A stretch of DNA of 64,000 bases, taken from contig JBKECN010000105.1 of the NCBI GenBank assembly GCA_047974565.1, positions 1 to 64,000 of the forward strand, in the 5' to 3' direction. The notes beneath the pieces were generated by a model. The model was not told where the DNA came from. It searched no databases and saw nothing but the letters and a program-made list of their open reading frames with translations. This document shows, piece after piece, positions 26,364 through 35,290 of this stretch (positions are counted from its first letter, which is position 1; each line of letters starts with the position of its first letter). Source of the stretch: JBDIAG01 sp047974565. Its GTDB lineage: Bacteria; Actinomycetota; Actinomycetes; Actinomycetales; CAWJMD01. A program made the position numbers and the translations under genes.

Positions 26364-28193
26364 TCAGCCGAGTTCGATGTCGACCCCGCGGCCTTGGTAT
26401 GCCTCGATCTTCCGGTAAAGGGTCGAGCGGCCGATACCAAGAAGGCTTGCGGCGCGTACGCGGTTACCGTTCGCCTCGGACAGCGCGGCTCGGATCTGCT
26501 GGAGCTCGGCTTCTTCGAGGCGAGTAAGGCGGGCAGTACTCAGCGCACGTAGCTGAACGGCTGACAAGTCCGCAAGACGAGCCTCGGAGAGTGGGCCTCG
26601 CGCGGATGCGATTGATTTCATCAGCTCACGCAACTGATTGACGTTGCCTGGCCAGTCTGCGGCGACGAGAGCATCACGGAGCTTGGGCGACAACCGCACT
26701 TCACGTTCGGTGAACTGACCCAGAAAGTGGCTGGCCAAGGCCGGAATATCCTCGCGGCGCGCACGGAGCGGAGGCATCGAGACCTCAATCCCGCGTAGGG
26801 CCGCCAGGATGGGCAAGAGATCGTCTCTGACGGTGCCAGCCGTTAGAACAAGTTGCGGCTGTTCCAAGACCGACAGCAGCCCAGTGAAGTCCCCTTTGAA
26901 CTCATCCGAAGCCAGGTCCACCCGGTGAACCACAACGGCCGATCCCTGGGCGAGGGCGGTGTCCACCGCGTCCACGGTCGCCGCCGAAGGGGCCGTGCTC
27001 GAGAACTCGAAAACCTGCACGTCATCGCGTAACAAGGCGGCCATGGTCTCCGCCAGGAACTGCTTGCCCGTCCCCTTCTCGCCGACGATGTAGGCGGGCG
27101 TGCGCCTGCTCACGGCTGCCGCGGCGGCATCCAGCGCACGTCGAAGGGTGCGACTTGTGCCGACGAATGCCGCAAAATGACTGTGATCCCGGGTCGGCAC
27201 AGCAGACCGGCGACTTCTCGTCGCCGAGCCCGGCATTTGCAGGCGCATCACGGCGGCGCCTGTTGTTCCCAGGTCCCTGAAATCCATCGGCCGGATCTGC
27301 AGCAGCACCTCTCGACCGGCCTGGACACTCAGTCGGTGAGACGCTGTGGTGCCCGGGGCCGTCTCCCGGGCCAGAGCCGCGAGCACCGCGAAGTCATTCT
27401 GCTCGAGCATGCTGAGCGCGCTTCGACTGGCGATCGTGGTGCGCTCATCCATCGCGACAACGGCATCGGCACCACGCTTACGCACTTCGCGCAGATACTC
27501 CGACATCAAGGCCTGCTCACGAGCGGCCAGCCGCTCTGCCAACCTCCGGGTGATCTCGGCAGCGGCAGCATGCACGGTGAGCAAGATCGATTGCGGACTC
27601 GCGCTGCGCCCCACGCGTTCGGGCAACATGATGCCGATGACGCCGCGTACAGAACGGCGTATCGGATCCCGGATGGGCGTCGAGGTGCAATAGCTGCTGT
27701 GGAAGGCTTCGTTGAAGTGTTCCGGCCCCCAGACCTGTACCGCTCCGCCCTCCTCTAGGGCCGTACCGTCGGCATTGGTCCCGATCAGGTCCTCGGCCAT
27801 GTTGCCGCCGAAAGTAGGAAATATTCGCTCCGCCTTGCGCTTTTCCGCCGAGTCCCCTCGAAACACGGCGAGTGTGCCCTGGGCATCTGTCAATACCACC
27901 GAGCCACCTGTGTCGACGCAGAGCTTCTCCAGTTCGGTGAGAACGGGCTCAGCGGCCATCAGGAGCTGTTCGTCAACGAGGGGTTCACTCGTGTCGAGAA
28001 GGCTTGCGTTGGCATTGACCTTGCAGGACATGCTGCGCTCCCACGAGCGCGCGATGACGGGCCTGAGGCTGGTGAGTCGTGTGCCCACCGGGTCGGCGAG
28101 GAACCTCTCCCGCAACGAGAGAATCTCGGTGTTGGACAGGGTCCCCACCGGGTGATTGGCAGACTCCACCGGTTCAGCCGCTGATGAAGACAT
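26364..28193 (-). CDS. AcoR-like GAF/Fis-type transcriptional regulator lacking the sigma-54 contact motif
   Basis: About 609 residues. The N-terminal part (LRPVIARSWERSMS, then a GAF-like domain to about residue 210 with FPTFGGNMAEDLIGTNADGT) matches AcoR-type activators. The central part resembles an AAA+ enhancer-binding domain but is degenerate: the Walker A-like segment is GEKGTGKQF, no GAFTGA loop is visible and the Walker B region (VVVHRVDLASDEF) is poor. The C-terminus is a Fis-type helix-turn-helix (ALSEANGNRVRAASLLGIGRSTLYRK). Actinobacteria generally lack sigma-54, so such proteins probably act with ordinary sigma factors. It lies 31 bp after the aldehyde dehydrogenase and is the best candidate for the dyad-binding activator. 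The ribosome binding site does not settle the start (28193 or 28217). Confidence 0.85.
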   Translation of the reverse strand: MSSSAAEPVESANHPVGTLSNTEILSLRERFLADPVGTRLTSLRPVIARSWERSMSCKVNANASLLDTSEPLVDEQLLMAAEPVLTELEKLCVDTGGSVVLTDAQGTLAVFRGDSAEKRKAERIFPTFGGNMAEDLIGTNADGTALEEGGAVQVWGPEHFNEAFHSSYCTSTPIRDPIRRSVRGVIGIMLPERVGRSASPQSILLTVHAAAAEITRRLAERLAAREQALMSEYLREVRKRGADAVVAMDERTTIASRSALSMLEQNDFAVLAALARETAPGTTASHRLSVQAGREVLLQIRPMDFRDLGTTGAAVMRLQMPGSATRSRRSAVPTRDHSHFAAFVGTSRTLRRALDAAAAAVSRRTPAYIVGEKGTGKQFLAETMAALLRDDVQVFEFSSTAPSAATVDAVDTALAQGSAVVVHRVDLASDEFKGDFTGLLSVLEQPQLVLTAGTVRDDLLPILAALRGIEVSMPPLRARREDIPALASHFLGQFTEREVRLSPKLRDALVAADWPGNVNQLRELMKSIASARGPLSEARLADLSAVQLRALSTARLTRLEEAELQQIRAALSEANGNRVRAASLLGIGRSTLYRKIEAYQGRGVDIELG

Positions 28194-28224
28194 TTCGGCC
28201 TGCTCCCTCCAGCCCATCGACGCG

Positions 28225-29763
28225 TCAGTACGTGAGTAGTTGGCTGAGCTCCTTCGGGAGTTTACGCGCCTGCTGGCGGCCGAAGAGCTGGAAGTACCAC
28301 TTGCCGAGGGTCTGCTTGCCCGTGGTCCCGCTCGCCTTCCATCCGCCGAAGGTCTGCGGGCCCGGCCACCATCCGGTCGTGGCGTGACCGGGAACGTTCA
28401 CGTCCACGCAGCCCGCCTCGATTCGTTCCAGGAACGTGCGAGCCTGATCCAGGTCGCCCGTGTAGATGCCGGCCGTCAGCCCCATCTGTGTGTCATTCGC
28501 CGCCGTCAGCGCCGTCTCGAAGTCGGGGACCTGGCTGATGGTGAGGAATGGCAGGAAATGCTCGACGGTCGCCAGGTCATCCGAAGACGGCACACCGGAG
28601 ACCACGGTGGGCGGCACGAAGTACCCGTCACCGCTTGCTACCGATCCCGTGCAGACGCTGAAGCCGGACGATTCGGCGGTCGACCTCAGCCGCTCATACC
28701 GGGCCAGTGCTTCCGGCGACACAACCGGTCCCGCAAACACGCCAGGATCGCTTGGATCGCCCGCGCTCAGAGCCTTGACCCGCTCCTCGACGAGCGCGAC
28801 CAGACGATCGTGCGCACCCGGGGTCACCAGCACACGCGACAGCGCACTGCACTTCTGACCGCTCAGGTCGAAGGCCGAGAACACGATGCCGTCCGCCGCC
28901 GTCTCCAGATCTGCCGAGTCGGTGACGATGACGGGATTCTTTCCACCCATCTCGGCGATCACCGGACGTGGGAAGGGCCCGGAGGAGAACGTCTGAAGAA
29001 TCGACCTCCCCACGGCGACGGATCCGGTGAAGCTGATCCCGTCGACATCGGATGCCACCAACGCCCGCCCTGGCTCGTCCGCGCCGTGCACGACGTTGAC
29101 AAGCCCTTCGGGAAGATCCATGGCCTGACAGAACTCGTGCACCGCATGCCCCGACCATGGCCCGTCGGCTGAGGTCTTGACGACCACCCCGTTACCGGCG
29201 ATCAAGGCCGCCAGCGTCGGACCAGCCGCCTGGACGATGGGGTAGTTGAACGGGGTGATGACACCGAATACTCCATACGGCTTCAAGACCGAGTCGTTGG
29301 CCAAGCCCACAGGATCATCGGTTCGTTCATCTTCGAAGGCACCAGGTCGCGACGCATACTCGGCGTACTGCACAAGGATCTCCAGCACCTCTGCACCCTC
29401 GGCACGGGCGCCGGCGGCCGTCTTGCCGATTTCAAGCGCGACGCGCACGGCCCAATCGTCGATGTGGTCCTCGATGTAGGGGATGGCTGCTCGGACCCGG
29501 TCGATGCGCTCCAGCAGCGGCACCCGCGCCCACTCCTGCTGCGCTCGACGACTTGTGGCGACAGCCAACTCAACCAGTTCAGCCGGTGCATCGTGGCAAC
29601 GGCTCACCACGATGTCGGGCCGGCTCGGATCCTCCCGCTCGAGCAGCGGGCCGTCGAAGTACTCCCTGCCACCGATGACGTGCGGAACGGTCGGGCAGTC
29701 ACCCAGGCGGCCTTGTTCCATGGCAACAGCGAAGGTGGCCGTGCCGGTGTTCGTCGTGGACAT
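28225..29763 (-). CDS. NAD(P)-dependent aldehyde dehydrogenase
   Basis: A 512-residue aldehyde dehydrogenase superfamily enzyme oxidising an aldehyde to the acid. The catalytic Cys is in SGQKCSALSR, the general-base Glu in AEMGGKNPV, and the NAD-binding region has FTGSVAVGR and the substrate-side TPFNYP. Sequence features resemble the 1-pyrroline-5-carboxylate dehydrogenase branch, but no proline dehydrogenase accompanies it. It heads a two-gene unit with the AcoR-like regulator and is preceded by operator site B. Confidence 0.9.
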   Translation of the reverse strand: MSTTNTGTATFAVAMEQGRLGDCPTVPHVIGGREYFDGPLLEREDPSRPDIVVSRCHDAPAELVELAVATSRRAQQEWARVPLLERIDRVRAAIPYIEDHIDDWAVRVALEIGKTAAGARAEGAEVLEILVQYAEYASRPGAFEDERTDDPVGLANDSVLKPYGVFGVITPFNYPIVQAAGPTLAALIAGNGVVVKTSADGPWSGHAVHEFCQAMDLPEGLVNVVHGADEPGRALVASDVDGISFTGSVAVGRSILQTFSSGPFPRPVIAEMGGKNPVIVTDSADLETAADGIVFSAFDLSGQKCSALSRVLVTPGAHDRLVALVEERVKALSAGDPSDPGVFAGPVVSPEALARYERLRSTAESSGFSVCTGSVASGDGYFVPPTVVSGVPSSDDLATVEHFLPFLTISQVPDFETALTAANDTQMGLTAGIYTGDLDQARTFLERIEAGCVDVNVPGHATTGWWPGPQTFGGWKASGTTGKQTLGKWYFQLFGRQQARKLPKELSQLLTY

Positions 29764-29826
29764 CGATTCCTCTTCACGAAAGTCTCGGGGGTGCGGGTTT
29801 CATCGCCCGCCTACGGGGATGTAGTG

Positions 29827-29871
29827 ACACTACGAAGGTGTGGGGTCGCGAAACTGTCCCAAGTTGGCGCA
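29827..29871 (-). promoter_or_regulatory. Regulated promoter B: dyad plus -10 box, upstream of aldehyde dehydrogenase
   Basis: The dyad TGTCCCA-AGT-TGGCGCA lies at 29855-29871. A minus-strand TAGTGT -10 candidate at 29827-29832 is 22 bp downstream. The block ACACTA-N-GAAGGTG next to it, and CGCGAAACTGT overlapping the dyad, are almost identical to site A, so the whole promoter is conserved between the two operons. Confidence 0.65.
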
Positions 29872-29983
29872 CTGCTGTGGCGGGTGTCCGCCCATGTCAG
29901 TGGCAGGCAGGTCAGCGACGTAGCCGAAGTCGGCCATCACCGGCCTTGTGGTCGGCTGCAGGTGAGGCGAACGGTCCGGTGGG

Positions 29984-30865
29984 TCAGGCGATCGCGCTCC
30001 GAAGGGTCCCGACCTGGTCCAGTTCCACTTCCACGACGTCACCGGACTGCAACCACACAGGAGGCGTTCGCTTGGCTCCGATGCCCTGCGGTGTGCCGGT
30101 GGCGATCACATCACCCGGCAGCAGGCTCATGGTGCGCGTCACGTACTCGATGAGGTTCGCGACAGGGAAGATCATGTAGCGAGTGTTGGAGTGTTGCATC
30201 TCCACTCCGTTGACACGGGTTCGCAACTCGAGGGCCTGCAGATCAGGCACTTCGTCAAGGGTTACCAGCGCCGGACCGACCGGGGTGGAGCCGTCCACGG
30301 CCTTGCCGATGGTCCATTGGGTGCCCCGGTACTGCAGGTCGCGGGCCGTGATGTCGTTCAGCACGGTGACGCCGGCGATGACGTCGAGAGCGTCAGCCGC
30401 CTTGACCTCACGGGCCTCCCGCCCGATAACGATGGCCAACTCGCCTTCGAAGTCGAGCTGGTCGGTCACATCGCGGCCGCGCACGAGAGCCTGTGGACCG
30501 ATCAAGGAGCTGGCGAACTTGACGAAGACGTCGGGGTGCTTCGGTAGAGCGCGACCGGTCTCGGCAACGTGGTCCTGGTAGTTCAGTCCGATGCAGAGCA
30601 CCTTCGCCGGATCGGGTACAGGTGGCCCAACCTGCAGCGAGTCGATCGGTGTGGTGCGGCTGCCGCCGGTCTGCGTGATCCTGTCCACCGCCTCGGATAC
30701 CACCGCAAGGTCCGTGCCGTGCGTGACGAGGAGCTCGCGCACCGTGGGCGAGGTCGGGCGTGCCACTCCGGCTGCGGCCAGAGCGTCATCGACATCCACC
30801 ACACCACCCTCGGTCACCGCGCCAGCTCGCCAGACGCCCGACTGAAAGTACGAAATAAGTCGCAT
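29984..30865 (-). CDS. Fumarylacetoacetate hydrolase family protein
   Basis: A 293-residue member of the FAH superfamily, which hydrolyses or decarboxylates acylpyruvate-type intermediates of aromatic and other ring-cleavage pathways. Family signatures are LCIGLNYQDHVAE, PDVFVKFASSLIGP, the metal-binding FEGELAIVIGR, GVTVLNDITARDLQ and the final GDVIATGTPQGIG. It follows the class III aminotransferase by 71 bp on the same strand, so both are likely transcribed from promoter C. It supports a catabolic role for the island, with a dioxo-acid intermediate. Confidence 0.9.
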   Translation of the reverse strand: MRLISYFQSGVWRAGAVTEGGVVDVDDALAAAGVARPTSPTVRELLVTHGTDLAVVSEAVDRITQTGGSRTTPIDSLQVGPPVPDPAKVLCIGLNYQDHVAETGRALPKHPDVFVKFASSLIGPQALVRGRDVTDQLDFEGELAIVIGREAREVKAADALDVIAGVTVLNDITARDLQYRGTQWTIGKAVDGSTPVGPALVTLDEVPDLQALELRTRVNGVEMQHSNTRYMIFPVANLIEYVTRTMSLLPGDVIATGTPQGIGAKRTPPVWLQSGDVVEVELDQVGTLRSAIA

Positions 30866-30936
30866 GACTATGCCTCCATGATTGCTGTTCGCCAGTTGCT
30901 CGTGGGCCAGACTTGTGAGAGGAGAAGACCTCTCGC

Positions 30937-32184
30937 TCAGCGATCGGCGATCGCCTTCACTGCGTCCACGAGTCGTTCGGTGAGGTCGGCCACGACCGCC
31001 GAGTCCATCGGGGTGGACAGGGCCGCCAGGTTGGCCGATGACAGGGCAACACCGCGCTCGTACGCTGCCCACCACAACCTCTGCTGCGTCTCTTGCGGCA
31101 CCTTCGGTGCATCGATGAGGAACGGCCGCAGCAACGATCCGTACCCGCGCATCTGCCAGCCCGTGCCGGTCAAGGCCTGGCTTGCGCGTACCCGCGCGTC
31201 ATCGCCCAGCGTGTTGAGTCGATCGATCTGATCTGCGGTGAGCAGGCGCAGAGCCGCCGCACCAGCGGCGGTGCTGACGGGATTGCCCGAGAAGGTTCCG
31301 GAGTGCGTGATGCTGCCCGGAGTCCACGGATCCAACACCTCCATCACCTCGTCCCGGCCGGCGACGGCCCCGATGGCAAAACCACCCCCGATGATCTTGC
31401 CCGCGGTCAGCAGGTCGGGTACCACCCCGCGAACACCACTGAGACCGTTGATCCCCAGGCGAAGGCTGATGACCTCGTCGATGATCAACAGCGCCCCATA
31501 CCGGGTCGTCAACTTCCTCGCCTCGTCCACGAACTCAGCGCTGACCTCGATCAGGCCCGCCTTGTTCGGGAGCAGGTCCAGGACCAGCGCCGCATGCCGC
31601 TGCGGCGCAGCCTCGAAGACCGATCTGAGGGCGGCGACGTCGTTCAGGGGGACGAGATCGACATCCGCGCTGGTCGAGGTGGGTACTCCCCGGCTGGGGC
31701 CGCCGGCCAGCAAGGCCACGTCCGAGGACCCGTGATACCCATCCTTGGTCATGATGACGCCGTCGCGACCGGTCACGGCTCGAGCGACGCGGATCGCCGA
31801 CATGACGGCTTCGGTCCCCGAGTTGGTGAAACGAACCTGCCCCAGACCCGGCAGCCGCTGGAGCAGCACCTCCGCGAGATCCCATTCGGTCAGATTCGGC
31901 ACGCCCCACGAGGCACCATCCCGAAGCGCCTTCTCAGCCGCCTCGACGATCACTGGGTGAGCGTTGCCGTGCACCAGCGTGGTGAAGTTGCCGTTGGCGT
32001 CGATGATCTCGCGTCCGGAATCATCCCACAGCCGCCAGCCAGCACCCCGTACGGCGTAAGGGGCTCGGCCGCCGACGTGGTAGGCGGACCTCCCATAGCC
32101 ACCGGGAAGCAGTGGCCGTCCCATGGCATTGCGTCGGGCGTGAACGTCGGTGACCGGGCCCAGACCGGTCGTGTGTGCAGTCAT
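30937..32184 (-). CDS. Class III PLP-dependent aminotransferase (glutamate-1-semialdehyde aminomutase-like)
   Basis: A 415-residue fold-type I PLP enzyme. The PLP lysine is in LLTAGKIIGGGFAIGA, the cofactor Asp in LLIIDEVISLR, and VRFTNSGTEAVMSAIRVAR binds the phosphate. It resembles the glutamate-1-semialdehyde aminomutase group, but the context (aldehyde dehydrogenase, permeases, FAH hydrolase) suggests a catabolic transaminase. The ATG at 32184 lies 6 nt after the TACCGT -10 candidate, so the mRNA probably starts at or very near the initiation codon (leaderless). Divergent from the SDR gene at 32367. Confidence 0.88.
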   Translation of the reverse strand: MTAHTTGLGPVTDVHARRNAMGRPLLPGGYGRSAYHVGGRAPYAVRGAGWRLWDDSGREIIDANGNFTTLVHGNAHPVIVEAAEKALRDGASWGVPNLTEWDLAEVLLQRLPGLGQVRFTNSGTEAVMSAIRVARAVTGRDGVIMTKDGYHGSSDVALLAGGPSRGVPTSTSADVDLVPLNDVAALRSVFEAAPQRHAALVLDLLPNKAGLIEVSAEFVDEARKLTTRYGALLIIDEVISLRLGINGLSGVRGVVPDLLTAGKIIGGGFAIGAVAGRDEVMEVLDPWTPGSITHSGTFSGNPVSTAAGAAALRLLTADQIDRLNTLGDDARVRASQALTGTGWQMRGYGSLLRPFLIDAPKVPQETQQRLWWAAYERGVALSSANLAALSTPMDSAVVADLTERLVDAVKAIADR

Positions 32185-32190
32185 GCCTTC

Positions 32191-32235
32191 ACGGTAGGAG
32201 CGGCTTCGCCCGGGAAACTGTCTTGCTCCGGGACA
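32191..32235 (-). promoter_or_regulatory. Regulated promoter C: dyad plus -10 box, leaderless start
   Basis: The dyad TGTCTTG-CTC-CGGGACA at 32219-32235 keeps the TGTC and GGGACA ends. A TACCGT -10 candidate on the minus strand at 32191-32196 is 22 bp away, and only 6 nt separate it from the ATG. The dyad lies in the divergent region and could also serve the SDR gene. Confidence 0.55.
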
Positions 32236-32366
32236 TCCCCCGGTCTACACCGACCTAGCCGTCCCCAGGTGTCTCGAAGCGGGACAGAGCGCGACCGCTT
32301 GGGTTGACTAGCGTCACCGCGACGGCCCGCACGGGCACGTACCGAATCGACGACAAGGGGAGACTC

Positions 32367-33116
32367 ATGGGTCGCGTTGACAGCAAGGTCACCATCATCA
32401 CGGGAGCAGCAAGGGGGCAGGGAGAATCCCACGCGCGCCTGTTCGCCCAGGAGGGAGCCCGCGTCCTGATGACCGACATGCTGGACGACCTTGGCGAAGC
32501 GGTTGCACAGGAACTGCGCGAACAGGGCTTGGACGTCCACTATCTGCATCTCGATGTGTCCAGCGAGCAGGAGTGGTTGGAGGTGATTGCCGCAGCGCAG
32601 GACCGCTGGGGCCGTGTCGACATCCTCATCAACAACGCCGGCATCGTCGGCAGTATGAAGTCCGTTGAGGACGAGGACGTTGCCGACTGGGCGAAGATGA
32701 CCCAGATCAACCAGCAGGGTGTGTTCCTGGGCCTCAAGCACGGCGCCCCCGCCATTGAACGCAGTGGGGGTGGCGCGATCGTCAACACGTGTTCGATCAA
32801 CGGCACGGTCGGCAACCCAGGCGGGTTCTCCTACCAAGCCTCCAAGGGGGCGGTGAAGATGATGACCCGAGCAGCCGCAATGGAATACGCCGCGCGGGGT
32901 GTGCGCGTCAACTCCGTCTCACCGGGTCTGGTGATGACCCCGATGGCGGCTGAGGAGGGAGAGGAATCGAACCGCGAGTTCAGCCAGGCAACGCCGATGA
33001 AGCGGGGGGCGCAGCCCATCGAGGTGAGCTATGGCGTGCTGTTCCTGGCCAGTGACGAGGCCAGTTATGTCACCGGAGCCGACCTGCTGATCGACGGTGG
33101 ATACACGGCGCAGTAA
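32367..33116 (+). CDS. Short-chain dehydrogenase/reductase, hydroxysteroid dehydrogenase-like
   Basis: A 249-residue classical SDR: cofactor motif TGAARGQG (about 12-19), NNAG, catalytic Ser in NTCSINGT, and Tyr-x3-Lys in YQASK, ending VTGADLLIDGGYTAQ. The TGAARGQG form is common in 3-alpha/20-beta-hydroxysteroid dehydrogenase-like SDRs. AAGGGGAG lies upstream of the ATG at 32367. It is transcribed away from the aminotransferase and ends in a clear terminator. Its substrate is unknown; the shared regulatory region ties it to the island. Confidence 0.9.
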   Translation: MGRVDSKVTIITGAARGQGESHARLFAQEGARVLMTDMLDDLGEAVAQELREQGLDVHYLHLDVSSEQEWLEVIAAAQDRWGRVDILINNAGIVGSMKSVEDEDVADWAKMTQINQQGVFLGLKHGAPAIERSGGGAIVNTCSINGTVGNPGGFSYQASKGAVKMMTRAAAMEYAARGVRVNSVSPGLVMTPMAAEEGEESNREFSQATPMKRGAQPIEVSYGVLFLASDEASYVTGADLLIDGGYTAQ

Positions 33117-33143
33117 GCCGCCCGAGCGCGAGCTTGTGCTAGA

Positions 33144-33182
33144 GGATGCGACCTCGGCTGCGGCCCAGGTCGCATCCTTTTT
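33144..33182 (+). terminator. Rho-independent terminator after SDR gene
   Basis: The perfect 11-bp stem GGATGCGACCT/AGGTCGCATCC with a 12-nt loop is followed directly by TTTTT, 28 bp after the SDR stop codon. It is the clearest intrinsic terminator in the window. Confidence 0.92.
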
Positions 33183-33310
33183 GTGCGTACTCTCCGAGGT
33201 TTGACCCGGCGACGATCTCCGGGACGTCCTGGACGCCCAGCATCCCGGGGGATCTGCCATCAACAGACACTTCCTCGGCGGGTCGGTGATCCTGAGCGGA
33301 CCATGGAACC

Positions 33311-33353
33311 GAACAGACCTGGAAACCGAACAGACACGAGAAATTGAACAGAC
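33311..33353. repeat. Three GAACAGAC direct repeats, 17-18 bp apart
   Basis: GAACAGAC occurs at 33311-33318, 33328-33335 and 33346-33353, the last two extended to GAACAGACACGA, in a local AT-richer stretch between two terminators. The pattern resembles the multiple terminal repeats of some insertion sequences or an array of binding sites. No transposase gene is nearby. Confidence 0.5.
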
Positions 33354-33360
33354 ACGAAAT

Positions 33361-33387
33361 GACCGGCCCCCCCGGAGGGGGCCGGTC
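33361..33387 (-). terminator. Hairpin terminator after FMO gene
   Basis: The 10-bp stem GACCGGCCCC/GGGGCCGGTC with a 7-nt loop lies 37 bp past the stop of the monooxygenase gene on the minus strand, followed by ATTTCG. The U-run is short, but the position and stability fit a terminator. Confidence 0.65.
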
Positions 33388-33423
33388 ACTGCGGTACGGC
33401 GACGGGTGAGCCGAGCCGGTGTG

Positions 33424-35220
33424 TCAGGCGCTCTTGCCGGAAAGCTCCTTGGCAGTCACGGTGCCGGCCTCGATGGCGGCAATCTGCAGCGCGAGGTGCC
33501 TGGAGTAGAACCGGCCGTGTTCAATGCTCAGCGCGATCATGAACCAGAGCCCGTCGAAACCGCTGTGACGCCACAGTCGGCCATACTCCCGGTCGTCACT
33601 GACGTGCGCGAACTCGCCCAACTGGTCGGCCACCTCATCCCCCAGCACTTGGCGCGCAATTGCGGTGGGAGGTTCGTACCCGGTGGCGAAGACCACCACG
33701 TCCGCCCCGATCTCGGTTCCGTTATCGAGCACCACCTCGGTGGGGGTGAATCGAACGACTCCGCCGTGGCGGAGCTTGATGGTGCCATCGGCGATGAGTT
33801 CGGAGGCTCCGGCGTTGTAGTAGTAGCCGGTGGCGTTGGAACCGAAGATCAGTCCCAGGACCCCCGTGCCGTTCGGACCGCTGCTCAGTTCGAAGCCGAC
33901 CTTGGTCAGCCGGTCGAGGATGTCGCGGTCCTTGGCGTTGGCTTCGGCGAGTTGCCCCGCGCCCAGCGACGGTAGGTGCCCGAACGGAAGTGCGGCGTTG
34001 ACCAGGTCACCCTCCTCGAGGGAGTAGTGGCCGCCGGTGTGTACCGCGTGCATGACCTCGTGGAAGGTGGACGCGTTGAGCACGGCCGTGCCCGAGCGCT
34101 GAATCATCGTGACGTCGACGCCCTGCTCTGCCAGATCCTGCGCGATGTCGTGCCCGCTGACGCCGGTACCGACCACGACCACCTTCTTGCCTGCCCAGGC
34201 GGCAGGTCCCTGGTACTCGACGGCATGCAGGACCTCGCCCTGAAACTCGTCCCGGCCCGGAAGGTCCGGCACGTTCGGAGCGCCGTTCATGCCGGTGGCG
34301 AAGACGAGGTGGTGCGGCTGCATGCTGCGTCGAGTCCCATCGGCTCGCACGACGTCGAGGCTCCAGTGCGCAGTGTCCTCGTCGAAGGTGACGTTCTCGA
34401 CCGTCGAGCCCGTCCACACGTTCAGATCGAGCAGGGTGGCGTAACTCTCCAGGAAGTCACCCAGCTTGTCTTTCGGGGTGAACCGGGTCCAGGTGGCCGG
34501 GAACGGCAGGTATGGGAGTTGGTCAGCCGCCAACGGGGTGTGCAGCGCCAACGACGAGTACCGCTTTCGCCAGGTGTCGCCAACGCGGTCGTGGGTCTCC
34601 ACCACCAGTGTCGGGACGCCCATGGCCTGCAGGCGCGCCGCGATCATGAGGCCGTTGTGGCCTGCACCGATGACCAATGCGACGGGGTCTTCGTCCTCGA
34701 AGTTCGCCTTCAGCCTCTCCTGCCGATTCAGCATCGGCCCATGAATGCGTCCCGGTGGACGGTTGTCATTGGCCTGTTCAGGGTGACTATCCAGGGAGGA
34801 CAGCGACAGAAGCAGGGTGGTTCCCCGCCAGATTCCGTCTTCAGATCGAGTGAGCTGCACGTAGCCTTCACCCGCGCCAGTGTCGGTCTTGAAGTCCAAG
34901 AACCCTGCGAGAGTGTCGGCTCCGTCCTGGACCTCCTGCACCACGGTTCCCTCGGCGCGAACGACGAGCATGGCGAGGGGCGTTGTCTCGGGGCTGGTCA
35001 GCAGCGCGATAACCTCGTCGCGGCCGATGGCATTGCGAAAATCCCAGGAGAGAGCAAGCAGATCCCGAACCGTGCATTCGTCGGTGAAGAGGTCGGCCAC
35101 TGCCTCCGCATTGCGCGATTCCAAGGCGGCCTGACATCTGTCCACCCACTCGGACAGTGTGCGCATCGCGTCGGCTTCCTGCGCCATGGTGTCCTGAGAC
35201 TCGATGGTTGCGTTGCTCAT
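33424..35220 (-). CDS. Flavin-containing monooxygenase with N-terminal SnoaL/NTF2-like domain
   Basis: A 598-residue enzyme. Residues 20-150 form a SnoaL/NTF2-like domain (LSEWVDRCQAALESRNAEAV), followed by a two-dinucleotide-binding-domain flavoprotein: the FAD motif GAGHNG near 182, the NADPH motif GTGVSG near 340, and FATGYEPP near 540. Such fusions occur among YUCCA-like FMOs and putative Baeyer-Villiger monooxygenases, which insert oxygen into N- or C-containing substrates using NADPH and O2. It is a single-gene unit with operator site D 99 bp upstream and a hairpin terminator downstream, and probably performs an oxygenation step of the island's pathway. Confidence 0.88.
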   Translation of the reverse strand: MSNATIESQDTMAQEADAMRTLSEWVDRCQAALESRNAEAVADLFTDECTVRDLLALSWDFRNAIGRDEVIALLTSPETTPLAMLVVRAEGTVVQEVQDGADTLAGFLDFKTDTGAGEGYVQLTRSEDGIWRGTTLLLSLSSLDSHPEQANDNRPPGRIHGPMLNRQERLKANFEDEDPVALVIGAGHNGLMIAARLQAMGVPTLVVETHDRVGDTWRKRYSSLALHTPLAADQLPYLPFPATWTRFTPKDKLGDFLESYATLLDLNVWTGSTVENVTFDEDTAHWSLDVVRADGTRRSMQPHHLVFATGMNGAPNVPDLPGRDEFQGEVLHAVEYQGPAAWAGKKVVVVGTGVSGHDIAQDLAEQGVDVTMIQRSGTAVLNASTFHEVMHAVHTGGHYSLEEGDLVNAALPFGHLPSLGAGQLAEANAKDRDILDRLTKVGFELSSGPNGTGVLGLIFGSNATGYYYNAGASELIADGTIKLRHGGVVRFTPTEVVLDNGTEIGADVVVFATGYEPPTAIARQVLGDEVADQLGEFAHVSDDREYGRLWRHSGFDGLWFMIALSIEHGRFYSRHLALQIAAIEAGTVTAKELSGKSA

Positions 35221-35290
35221 CGGGAGCTACTCCTTCGTTGAGAGTCTTACATTCCGGTCGAGAGTGACTCCCTCCCCGGACTGTGCCTCT

